Part shown: positions 1 through 5,776 of the stretch, one piece after another
Layout of the letters: each line of letters starts with the position of its first letter
Numbering within the stretch: position 1 is the stretch's first letter
Assembly: GCA_003556985.1 (NCBI GenBank)
Contig: PWPZ01000177.1
Span: 1-5,776 of the forward strand
Length of the DNA stretch: 5,776 nt
DNA from: Bacteroidota bacterium
Lineage (GTDB): Bacteria; Bacteroidota; Bacteroidia; Bacteroidales; PUMT01
Direction of reading: 5' to 3'
Program-made: the position numbers and the translations under genes
The notes under the pieces: generated by a model
The model's database searches: none
The model's input: the letters and a program-made list of their open reading frames with translations, nothing else
What the model was told of the DNA's origin: nothing

Positions 1-985
1 ATCCGAACGCATGCTGGGACTGCGTTTTACCCAAAAAGGCCTGGATACACAAAGAAATGTTGTGATTGAGGAATTCAAGCAACGGTATCTCAATCAGCCC
101 TACGGAGATATGTGGATGCTTCTGAGGCCCCTTGCCTATAAGATCCATCCCTATAAATGGCCTACCATTGGCAGGGATATTTCGCATATAGAAAACATAA
201 CCCTTGATGAGATAGAACATTTTTTTTATGAACATTACTGCCCCTCGAATGCCGTACTTTGCATTACGGGAAATGTCAAATCCGCCCAATGCTTTGACAT
301 GGCCGAAAAATGGTTCGGTCCGATAGCGAAAAGGAAAAGAACCACACGGAAGCTTCCGGCAGAACCCCTGCAGAAAAAGCCAAGGATAATGAGCGTAACC
401 AGGGATGTGCCCGCTCATGAAATAGTTGTGGCATATAATATGTGCAGCAAAAAATCGCCACTGTTCTATATCCACGATCTGATTTCCGATCTGCTGGCCG
501 GCGGAAAATCTTCCAGGCTGTACCGGAATCTGGTGATGGAAAAAAAACTTTTCAGCACCATAAATGCTTATATAACGGGCGACAGGGATCCCGGGCTGTT
601 CATAGTCCGGGGAAGACCGGCAGGGGAAATTGGAATCGACCGGGCCCACTCAGAAATAATGGAGGAGATAAACGACTTTCTCCTGCACCCTCCCTCAGGG
701 AAAGAACTGGATAAGGTCAAGAACAAACTCGAAGCAACCCGGCAGTTAACCCATTCCGACATCCTGCAGAAGGCAATGGATCTTTCATACTATGAATTAA
801 TGGGAGATGCGGGAGCAATAAATGAGGAAATAAAAAAATACCGGGAAATAGCTGCAGGCGACATCAGGCAAACTGCCGGCTCATTATTTGATCAGGGTAA
901 TTCTTCAACTCTTTTTTATTGCTCGGGGCAAAAAAACCCGGATAAAAAAACCGGCGACACGAACAACCGGTCCACACACACATGA
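1..985 (+). CDS. M16-family zinc metallopeptidase, catalytic-type subunit (C-terminal part, 5' end outside the window)
   Basis: The frame is open from base 2 (Ser-Glu-Arg before the first Met at 11) to TGA at 983-985, so 327 residues are visible. The Met at base 11 is internal: SERM corresponds to the conserved (E)S(D/E)RM segment of M16 proteins, and roughly 85-100 residues, including the HXXEH zinc motif, should lie upstream. The third zinc ligand, a glutamate downstream of HXXEH in this family, is probably in the Glu-Glu pair at bases 68-73 (VVIEEFKQR). Next come N-QPYG, a HPYKWPTIG segment and the P-NAVL-ITGN strand that ends the first M16 domain, then the second domain with GGKSSRLYRNLV. 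At the position of the Arg/Tyr pair of the second domain this protein has Val and Ser, so it probably needs a partner. The second M16 gene follows 97 bp downstream on the same strand, with no good promoter seen between them. Localisation cannot be judged without the N-terminus. The family is certain; the substrate is unknown. Confidence 0.9.
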   Translation, partial: SERMLGLRFTQKGLDTQRNVVIEEFKQRYLNQPYGDMWMLLRPLAYKIHPYKWPTIGRDISHIENITLDEIEHFFYEHYCPSNAVLCITGNVKSAQCFDMAEKWFGPIAKRKRTTRKLPAEPLQKKPRIMSVTRDVPAHEIVVAYNMCSKKSPLFYIHDLISDLLAGGKSSRLYRNLVMEKKLFSTINAYITGDRDPGLFIVRGRPAGEIGIDRAHSEIMEEINDFLLHPPSGKELDKVKNKLEATRQLTHSDILQKAMDLSYYELMGDAGAINEEIKKYREIAAGDIRQTAGSLFDQGNSSTLFYCSGQKNPDKKTGDTNNRSTHT

Positions 986-1082
986 TTTACAACATTTGAG
1001 TTTGGCCTGCGACCGGTAGTAAAACCGTCCGGTTGAAAACAGGCAGGAAACGGCCGGCATGGCATAAATTAATTATTTTCTC

Positions 1083-2360
1083 ATGAACCGCAGCAGAGCA
1101 CCAAAAACAACAAAGCATTTTTCACCTGATAATACCGGTACCAATGTTATCAGGCTTAAAAATAATATTCCACTGTATATGATCCGGGCCGGAAGTCAAC
1201 CGGTAGTAAGGGTGGATATAACCTTCCGGGCAGGTGCCTGGTGGCAGTCAAAACCTTTGGTTGCCTCATCTGCAAATGCCCTGATGAGTGAGGGTACTAC
1301 AAAAAAAAGCAGCAGGGAAATTGCAGAGGCCCTTGATTATCATGGTGCTTACCTCAATACATCATCCGACCGGGACAATGCATTTCTTAGCGTGATTTTT
1401 CTAACCAGACACATGGATACAATCCTGCCTCTGCTGGCAGAAATAATAAAAAAACCCGCTTTCCCCCGGGAAGAATACCTTTCCTACAGGGATCGCAGAA
1501 AACAAAATTTTTTGATTGAGAAGAGCAAGGTAAGCAATCTGGCCAGGGAAATGTTCGCCCTTGCACTTTACGGTCCCGATCATCCCTACGGCAGGTCAAT
1601 TTCCCTGTCAGACTTTGATAAATTAGACAGAAATGACCTGGAAACATTTCATTCCCGATACTATCGCGCAGGCAACTGCAAGATTATAGCTTCAGGGAAC
1701 TTCGACGAGACAAAGCTTACAGCAAGAATGGACGAGCTGTTTGGCAACGACCTGGATTCGCCGGAAATACCGGCAGTGACCAGAGCGGTGAAAAAGTCCT
1801 TTTCTGAAAAACAAATATTCGTTCCCCGTAAAGATGCCGTGCAATCGGCCCTGCGCATTGGACGTGAAACCATTGGCAAATCACATCCCGATTATCCGGG
1901 AATGCTGGTACTGAATAATTTACTGGGCGGTCATTTCGGCGCGAGGCTGATGCAGAACATTCGTGAAAAAAAAGGGTATACCTATGGAATTGGATCTGCC
2001 ATGGCAAGCCTCAGGAACAGCGGCTTTTTTGTCATCGTTTCTGAGGTGGGAAACAGCTACAGGGAAAATACCGTAAAGGAGGTTTACCGGGAGCTTACCC
2101 GGATATGCACCAAACCGGTCTCCAAAAAAGAACTGGATCTGACCCGTACCCAGATGCTCGGTGAGATAATGAGGGAATTTGACGGACCATTTGCCAGGGC
2201 CGAAAGTATAAGAAACCTTGCAGAGCATGATCTGGACACCGGTTTTTATAAAAAAGTAATATCTGTCATCACGGAAATTTCCCCTGGCGGACTGCTTGAA
2301 CTTGCTGTTAAATACCTGACTCCTGACTCAATGTACGAGGTAGTGGCAGGCCGGAAATGA
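1083..2360 (+). CDS. M16-family peptidase-like protein, non-catalytic partner subunit with Arg/Tyr pair
   Basis: A complete protein of 425 residues, the usual length of one two-domain M16B chain. The N-terminus (M-RS-AP, then IRLKNNIPLYMI and RVDITFRAGAW) matches the family, which supports the ATG at 1083; no signal peptide or membrane segment is seen, so it is probably cytoplasmic. Where active members have HXXEH, residues 64-72 read ANALMSEGT: both histidines and the motif glutamate are gone, so it should not bind catalytic zinc. The second domain has GGHFGARL (282-289) and NIREKKGYTYGIG, placing Arg294 and Tyr301 seven residues apart, the spacing of the substrate-binding Arg/Tyr pair in M16 enzymes. 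In known M16B pairs one subunit carries HXXEH and the other the R/Y pair; here this gene supplies R/Y and the gene 97 bp upstream the catalytic type. A heteromeric peptidase is inferred from this. The start has an A/T-rich upstream stretch and no clear Shine-Dalgarno site. The substrate is unknown. Confidence 0.9.
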   Translation: MNRSRAPKTTKHFSPDNTGTNVIRLKNNIPLYMIRAGSQPVVRVDITFRAGAWWQSKPLVASSANALMSEGTTKKSSREIAEALDYHGAYLNTSSDRDNAFLSVIFLTRHMDTILPLLAEIIKKPAFPREEYLSYRDRRKQNFLIEKSKVSNLAREMFALALYGPDHPYGRSISLSDFDKLDRNDLETFHSRYYRAGNCKIIASGNFDETKLTARMDELFGNDLDSPEIPAVTRAVKKSFSEKQIFVPRKDAVQSALRIGRETIGKSHPDYPGMLVLNNLLGGHFGARLMQNIREKKGYTYGIGSAMASLRNSGFFVIVSEVGNSYRENTVKEVYRELTRICTKPVSKKELDLTRTQMLGEIMREFDGPFARAESIRNLAEHDLDTGFYKKVISVITEISPGGLLELAVKYLTPDSMYEVVAGRK

Positions 2361-2368
2361 TGCAGCAA

Positions 2369-2399
2369 TTTGTTTGTTAAAGTTGTGGCACTTAATTTG
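2369..2399 (+). promoter_or_regulatory. Candidate Bacteroidota-type promoter for rel
   Basis: TTTG at 2369-2372 is followed after 19 bp by TTAATTTG at 2392-2399. This matches the Bacteroidota -33 TTTG / -7 TAnnTTTG consensus at all four -33 bases and five of the six defined -7 bases. It starts nine bases after the stop of the second M16 gene. Transcription would begin near 2404-2408, giving a leader of about 155 nt before the rel ATG. A second, weaker candidate is TTTA at 2404-2407 with TAGTTTCG at 2427-2434, also spaced by 19 bp. Either would separate rel transcription from the M16 pair. The motifs are short and A/T-rich, so chance matches are possible. Confidence 0.45.
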
Positions 2400-2472
2400 T
2401 TGTTTTATATATCAGAAAGGTTTGGTTAGTTTCGTTTATTAAAAAAGACAAATGAAAGGCAGATATCCCTGT

Positions 2473-2516
2473 CGGGTCCCGGATAATACAAAAATGCTTA
2501 ATTTTACCGGGCCCGG
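2473..2516 (+). promoter_or_regulatory. GC-rich dyad in the rel leader (possible RNA hairpin or operator)
   Basis: CGGGTCCCGG (2473-2482) can pair with CCGGGCCCG (2507-2515) around a 24-nt A/T-rich loop, leaving T2477 bulged. The second arm, 2507-2516, is also a perfect 10-bp palindrome (CCGGGCCCGG) and could be a DNA-binding site. No T-run follows, so this is not a simple terminator. It lies 45-88 bp upstream of the rel ATG inside an otherwise A/T-rich leader. A 24-codon reading frame (ATG 2452, TAG 2524-2526) covers the same bases; it resembles no peptide I know. I see the symmetry directly; any function is a guess. Confidence 0.3.
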
Positions 2517-2560
2517 TTCCGGATAGAATATTAAATTAAAATTCAAATCCTGGTACAGCA

Positions 2561-4840
2561 ATGATAATTCACACAGAAGAAGAGGTCAAGAATATAAATG
2601 AACGATTTGAGGATCTTCTGGATCACTGTACCCATATAACAAAGCCTGAGGACCGTAGACTTATAAAAAATGCGTTCCTGTTTGCCAATGAGGCTCATAA
2701 GGGTATGAGGCGGAAATCAGGGGAACCCTACATAATTCATCCTCTCGGGGTAAGTAAAATAGTTGCCACCGAGATTGGTTTGGGAAGCAAATCGATTGCA
2801 TCAGCACTCCTGCATGATGTTGTTGAAGACACCGAATACACCCTGGAGGATATACGATATAATTTCGGTGAAAGAATATCGGTGATTATTGACGGACTGA
2901 CAAAAATAGCCGGCGTTTTCGATAAAAAATCGACCATACAGGTAGAAAATTTCCGGAAGCTCCTCCTTACCCTGTCTGACGATGTCAGGGTAATACTCAT
3001 AAAAATTGCCGACCGTCTTGATAATATGAGGTCACTCGATTCCCTCTCACGGAACAAGCAGCTTAAAATAGCCGGGGAAACCAGTTTCCTTTTTGCCCCC
3101 CTTGCACACAGACTCGGACTTTATACAATAAAAACAGAGCTGGAAGATCTGGCCCTTAAATATCAGGACCCGAAAATATTTAACGAAATTCTTCAGAAAA
3201 TAAAGGACAGTGAAAAGACAAGGCAGCTGTTCATTAATAAATTTTCCCTGCCCATAATTGATAAGCTGAACGAGCATAATGTAAAATTTGATATAAGCGG
3301 CCGTCCAAAATCCATCTATTCCATTTTCACCAAGATGGAAAGCAAGAAGGTGAAGTTTGAGGAAATATATGACCTTTTTGCCATAAGAATAGTTTTTGAA
3401 CCTGACCCGAATACCCCCGAGAAGATCCAGTGCTGGAATATTTATTCCCTTATTACCGATATTTATATGCCCAAGCCCGAAAGGATCAGGGACTGGGTTA
3501 GCACTCCGAAGGCAAACGGATACGAATCGCTGCATGGAACTGTAATGGGCCCCAACGGTAAATGGGTAGAGGTTCAGATCCGGACAACCAGGATGAACGA
3601 TATAGCGGAAAGGGGATTTGCCGCTCACTGGAAATACAAAAACAACGGTCAGGGTGAGTCTGAACTGGATAAGTGGATAAGAAAAATAAGGGAGCTACTT
3701 GAAACCCCTACCACCGATGCCCTTGAGTTTATGGATGAATTCAAACTTAACCTGTTCGCAACCGAAATAATGGTATTCACCCCCAAAGGTTCAATTATCA
3801 CTCTTCCCACAAACGCTACAGTAATTGACTTTGCCTATGAAATTCACACTGAAGTGGGCAATCAGGCAATAGGGGCCAAGGTGAACCAGAAGCTTGTACC
3901 ACTGAATCATACACTGTCAAGCGGCGACCAGGTTGAAGTGCTCACCTCCGAAAGTCAGCGTACCCAGAGAGAGTGGCTTGATTATGCATATACTGCCAAA
4001 GCCAGGGCAAGTATTAAAAATGCACTTAAAGCAGAAAACAAGATTCGTATCCAGGCCGGAAAAAAGATACTGGAGGAAAAGCTCAAGCAGATCAATCTTC
4101 ATCCCAACTCAAGAATAATAAATAAACTTATTGACGGTTATGAAGTTGAGAACAAGGATGAGCTATACCTTAAAATAGGAGGAGGCCTGCTTCCGCTTGA
4201 CAATATGAAAAAAGTCCTGAAGAAGAATACGAAAAACAAGTGGATCAGATACTGGGAACTCACATACAGCAAGAGCATTCAGAAAAGCAAAAAACAGCAG
4301 TCAAAAACGGACAACAAGCAACAGAAGGCAAAACCGGACAACAAGCAACAGCAGGACCAGGTAATTGACCTGGGTAAGCCTCTTATTATCAGGGAGGGAA
4401 TCGACGAGCCGGGCAAAAATTACAGGATAGCAAAATGCTGCAACCCGATACCCGGAGACGATATTGTGGGATATAAAAGTCCGAATGAAACCATTATTAT
4501 ACACTCAACCAAATGCCCTACCGCCACGAAACTGATGTCCAGCCACGGCAACCTGATAGTTTCAGCCAACTGGACCAGGCATAAGATACTCTCCTTCCTG
4601 GCCGGAATAAGAATAAAAGGGATCGATAAAATAGGAATTGCAAATTCCATAACAAATGTTATATCCCGTGATCTGAATGCCAATATCAGGAAAATCGCCA
4701 TAGAGACACATGACGGGATATTTGAAGGAAGCATTGAACTCTATGTTCACGACACCAAGCACCTGAACAATCTGATCATGAATCTGTTTAAGATAAACGG
4801 AGTTATTTCGGTCGACAGGATAGAAAATATCCATGAATAG
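2561..4840 (+). CDS. rel: Bifunctional (p)ppGpp synthetase/hydrolase, long RelA/SpoT homolog (Rel)
   Basis: Makes (p)ppGpp from ATP and GDP/GTP and hydrolyses it, controlling the stringent response from the cytoplasm and the ribosome. At 759 residues it has the full architecture. The HD hydrolase domain (about 30-200) has R51, H60, HDVVEDT (H85, D86, E89, D90), D151 and N155, so the metal and catalytic residues are present. The synthetase domain (about 240-365) has GRPKSIYS (247-254), D271, NGYESLH (319-325) and E337 in EVQIR. The loop PERIRDW is basic at the RxKD position, the bifunctional type rather than the acidic RelA-only type. The TGS domain (about 402-463) contains FAYEIH with H429. 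A helical region follows, then a Lys/Gln-rich linker (571-600), the zinc-finger domain with C626, C627, H648 and C652, and a C-terminal ACT/RRM domain (about 675-755). One oddity is DRLDNMR at 151-157, where Asp154 replaces the usual His. The family name is safe; relA or spoT are alternative labels. A terminator follows at 4851. Confidence 0.96.
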   Translation: MIIHTEEEVKNINERFEDLLDHCTHITKPEDRRLIKNAFLFANEAHKGMRRKSGEPYIIHPLGVSKIVATEIGLGSKSIASALLHDVVEDTEYTLEDIRYNFGERISVIIDGLTKIAGVFDKKSTIQVENFRKLLLTLSDDVRVILIKIADRLDNMRSLDSLSRNKQLKIAGETSFLFAPLAHRLGLYTIKTELEDLALKYQDPKIFNEILQKIKDSEKTRQLFINKFSLPIIDKLNEHNVKFDISGRPKSIYSIFTKMESKKVKFEEIYDLFAIRIVFEPDPNTPEKIQCWNIYSLITDIYMPKPERIRDWVSTPKANGYESLHGTVMGPNGKWVEVQIRTTRMNDIAERGFAAHWKYKNNGQGESELDKWIRKIRELLETPTTDALEFMDEFKLNLFATEIMVFTPKGSIITLPTNATVIDFAYEIHTEVGNQAIGAKVNQKLVPLNHTLSSGDQVEVLTSESQRTQREWLDYAYTAKARASIKNALKAENKIRIQAGKKILEEKLKQINLHPNSRIINKLIDGYEVENKDELYLKIGGGLLPLDNMKKVLKKNTKNKWIRYWELTYSKSIQKSKKQQSKTDNKQQKAKPDNKQQQDQVIDLGKPLIIREGIDEPGKNYRIAKCCNPIPGDDIVGYKSPNETIIIHSTKCPTATKLMSSHGNLIVSANWTRHKILSFLAGIRIKGIDKIGIANSITNVISRDLNANIRKIAIETHDGIFEGSIELYVHDTKHLNNLIMNLFKINGVISVDRIENIHE
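4303..4356 (+). repeat. Two-copy 27-bp in-frame tandem repeat in the rel linker
   Basis: Units 4303-4329 and 4330-4356 match at 24 of 27 bases and share an exact 17-base core (4308-4324 and 4335-4351). The period is nine codons, so the reading frame is kept. The encoded stretch (about residues 581-600) repeats a DNKQQ core and is rich in Lys and Gln. It lies between the helical domain and the zinc-finger domain of Rel, where length variation should be tolerated as a flexible linker. Confidence 0.85.
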
Positions 4841-4850
4841 TTTATCAATT

Positions 4851-4883
4851 ATACGGCAAAATATTCCGTATCAATTTTTTTTT
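4851..4883 (+). terminator. Rho-independent terminator after rel
   Basis: ATACGG (4851-4856) pairs perfectly with CCGTAT (4866-4871) across a nine-base loop, and after CAA comes an uninterrupted run of nine T (4875-4883). It begins ten bases after the rel stop codon. The six-pair stem is short and half A/T, so termination may be incomplete, but the layout is classical. It would end rel transcription before fur. Confidence 0.75.
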
Positions 4884-4904
4884 GTATTTTAGCATTATTT
4901 TAAA
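4879..4904 (+). promoter_or_regulatory. Candidate promoter core for fur
   Basis: TATTTTAG at 4885-4892 matches the Bacteroidota -7 element TAnnTTTG at five of six defined bases and sits in the context TTTTTGTATTTTAGCAT. Transcription would start near 4897-4900, giving a leader of about 18 nt before the ATG at 4916. The -33 position (about 4862-4865, TATT) is poor and lies inside the terminator hairpin. The core is almost the same as the one before purA, which raises confidence in both. No clear Fur box is seen. Confidence 0.5.
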
Positions 4905-4915
4905 TTAGACTATTT

Positions 4916-5371
4916 ATGGCCTGCATAGAATCAAAAGATACAGTTAAAAAGCTGTTTACCGAATATCTGGAAAAGAATGGACACAGGAAAACCCCTGAGA
5001 GATATGCTATTTTGGAGGAGATATATACCCACGAAGGGCACTTTGATATAGAATCACTCTATATCTCCATGAAAAACAAGAACTACAGGGTCAGCAGGGC
5101 AACCCTTTACAACACGATAGATCTTTTGCTGGAATGCAACCTTGTTGTAAAACATCAGTTCGGAAAAAACATTGCCCAGTTCGAAAAAGCACACGAATGC
5201 AAGCAGCACGATCACCTTATAGATACTAAAACAGGGGAAGTGATAGAATTCTGTGATCCGCGTATACAGGAGATAATTAAAACTGCCTGCAATCTGGCCA
5301 ATTTCAAGCCATCCCATCATTCACTCTATATATATGGCCACAAGATAGAAACCAAATCCGGCAATAGCTGA
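4916..5371 (+). CDS. Fur-family metal-responsive transcriptional regulator lacking CxxC zinc-site cysteines
   Basis: 151 residues, the normal length for Fur, Zur or PerR-type repressors. The N-terminal winged helix (about 5-85) includes HRKTPERYAILEEI (23-36), GHFDIESLY (41-49) and the recognition helix in RVSRATLYNTIDLLL (58-72). The C-terminal metal-binding and dimerisation domain has H93, the HxH pair H98/H100 in KQHDHLI, EFCDPRIQEI (111-120) and H134/H135 in SHHSLYIYGH. Where most Fur proteins have C-x-x-C after HDHLI, this one has Asp103 and Thr106 in DTKTG, and no second CxxC lies at the C-terminus. The remaining Cys (3, 74, 95, 113, 125) are isolated, so the Cys4 structural zinc site should be missing, as in alphaproteobacterial Fur. 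The regulatory His/Glu sites look intact, so metal-dependent DNA binding is still expected. Whether it senses iron, zinc, manganese or peroxide cannot be told from sequence alone. It has its own promoter candidate; rel is upstream and purA downstream. Confidence 0.93.
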   Translation: MACIESKDTVKKLFTEYLEKNGHRKTPERYAILEEIYTHEGHFDIESLYISMKNKNYRVSRATLYNTIDLLLECNLVVKHQFGKNIAQFEKAHECKQHDHLIDTKTGEVIEFCDPRIQEIIKTACNLANFKPSHHSLYIYGHKIETKSGNS

Positions 5372-5749
5372 CGGCAGACCGTCTCATCAAAAACAGCAGT
5401 AAAGTACACAGGTAATAACCCAAATCGGCCGGCACCTGAAAGCGGTCAGGCTACCGGACCGTAAGCTTCAGGCAATAAAAGACAACTCTGACCGGTCAAT
5501 TATTTCAGTACCTGCAAGATCATCTGAAACATTGGCTCTGCACAACAGCAAATTCATGTCCCGGTTCTCAGCCCGGTCACCCAGTCCAGCCGCCGCTGCC
5601 GGGGAAATACGGGCATCTCCAACCCGGCCGGATTTCCATAAGATCTCAGGGGTCAGCCGCCCTCTCTGAATCTCTTTGCACAACAGTCCGCTAACTGAAA
5701 ATTCGCAAAATTTTTGTATCTTGGCATGCATTTTAAAAATCAGGTTCAC
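5372..5749. other. 378-bp GC-rich spacer between fur and purA with no convincing gene
   Basis: This spacer is unusually long and GC-rich; 5511-5680 is about 57% G+C, with about 59 C against 38 G on the + strand. A short GC stem (GACGG 5370-5374 with CCGTC 5379-5383, loop CAGA) overlaps the fur stop but has no T-run, so it is at best a weak terminator. Other symmetric elements are CGGTC/GACCG (5443-5447 with 5457-5461) and the perfect palindrome TGACCGGTCA (5489-5498). A 10-base direct repeat TGCACAACAG occurs at 5539-5548 and 5677-5686. The minus strand carries an open frame of 95 codons (5755 down to 5468), with no recognisable domain; its first codons lie over the purA promoter. The last 55 bp turn A/T-rich and hold that promoter. 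Confidence 0.6.
5694..5734 (+). promoter_or_regulatory. Candidate promoter for purA
   Basis: TATCTTGG at 5717-5724 matches the Bacteroidota -7 element TAnnTTTG at five of six defined bases in the context TTTTTGTATCTTGGCAT, a form typical of this phylum. Nineteen bases upstream, ACTG (5694-5697) is a half match to the -33 TTTG. Transcription would begin near 5729-5734, leaving about 18 nt before the ATG at 5750. This also argues against the in-frame upstream ATG at 5726, which would fall at or before the transcription start. Confidence 0.55.
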
Positions 5750-5776
5750 ATGCATAAGGTAGATGTACTTCTAGGC
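5750..5776 (+). CDS. purA: Adenylosuccinate synthetase, first nine codons (3' end outside the window)
   Basis: The visible peptide is MHKVDVLLG. This matches the start of Bacteroidota PurA, where KVDVLLG is followed by the GTP-binding loop QWGDEGKGK just beyond the window end. PurA converts IMP, aspartate and GTP to adenylosuccinate, the first committed step to AMP, in the cytoplasm. The ATG at 5750 is preferred over the in-frame ATG at 5726 because the promoter core ends at 5724, and an AGG at 5742-5744 has fair ribosome-site spacing. (p)ppGpp inhibition of PurA is established in other bacteria, which gives a functional link to rel nearby. Only nine residues are visible, so the call rests on this short match plus the gene order. 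Confidence 0.78.

Noticed and set aside
11..985. Taking the Met at base 11 as the start of the first M16 gene
   Set aside because: The frame stays open to the window edge and the preceding Ser-Glu-Arg fits the conserved M16 segment, so the true start is upstream.
1006..1047. Nested short stems (CCTGC/GCAGG around ACCGG/CCGGT) between the two M16 genes, considered as a terminator
   Set aside because: Only five-pair stems with a large asymmetric internal loop and no T-run afterwards; not enough to call a terminator or to split the putative operon.
3047..3628. 193-codon open frame on the minus strand inside rel
   Set aside because: It lies entirely opposite conserved synthetase-domain codons of rel, resembles no family, and is explained as a shadow of a strongly conserved gene.
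5370..5383. GC hairpin overlapping the fur stop codon as a Rho-independent terminator
   Set aside because: Five-pair stem with a four-base loop but followed by TCATCAAAAAC instead of a T-run.
5539..5686. Direct repeat TGCACAACAG (two copies) as an attachment site or insertion footprint
   Set aside because: Only ten bases, no integrase or transposase nearby, and the stretch between the copies has no terminal inverted repeats that I can see.
5726..5776. Alternative in-frame purA start at 5726
   Set aside because: It overlaps the end of the proposed -7 element and would add eight residues not found in the PurA family.

Overview
The window reads as a chromosomal housekeeping segment from a member of the Bacteroidota, probably Bacteroidales or a relative. 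This rests on three things: proteins that look like the Bacteroidota versions of their families (a Rel with the PERIRDW...NGYESLH form of the synthetase loop, and a Fur with HDHLI...EFCDPRIQ), start codons preceded by A/T-rich stretches rather than strong Shine-Dalgarno sites, and promoter-like elements of the Bacteroidota -33 TTTG / -7 TAnnTTTG type. The assignment is by recognition only; no search was run.

Layout, all genes on the + strand: (1) 1-985, the C-terminal three quarters of an M16 zinc metallopeptidase whose start and HXXEH motif lie upstream of the window; (2) 1083-2360, a complete second M16 protein that lacks the zinc motif but carries the Arg/Tyr pair; (3) a 200-bp leader with a promoter candidate and GC-rich dyads; (4) 2561-4840, a full-length Rel/SpoT-type (p)ppGpp synthetase/hydrolase; (5) a 75-bp spacer holding a Rho-independent terminator whose T-run abuts the next promoter; (6) 4916-5371, a Fur-family metalloregulator without the structural-zinc CxxC pairs; (7) a 378-bp GC-rich spacer with no convincing gene; (8) 5750-5776, the first nine codons of purA (adenylosuccinate synthetase), cut by the window end.

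The two M16 proteins look like complementary halves of one heteromeric peptidase: the first has the catalytic-type sequence and lacks the Arg/Tyr pair, the second has the pair and no metal site. The Rel enzyme makes and degrades (p)ppGpp, and PurA, two genes downstream, is a classical target of (p)ppGpp inhibition, so the cluster brings stringent control and adenine nucleotide synthesis together. The visible terminator and separate promoters suggest that rel, fur and purA are nonetheless independent transcription units.

I do not see a new system, mobile element, CRISPR array, RNA gene or sign of recent transfer. The points worth checking are the split M16 pair, a His-to-Asp change in the Rel hydrolase domain, the cysteine-poor Fur, the near-identical promoter cores of fur and purA, the structured rel leader, and a weak antisense reading frame in the fur-purA spacer.
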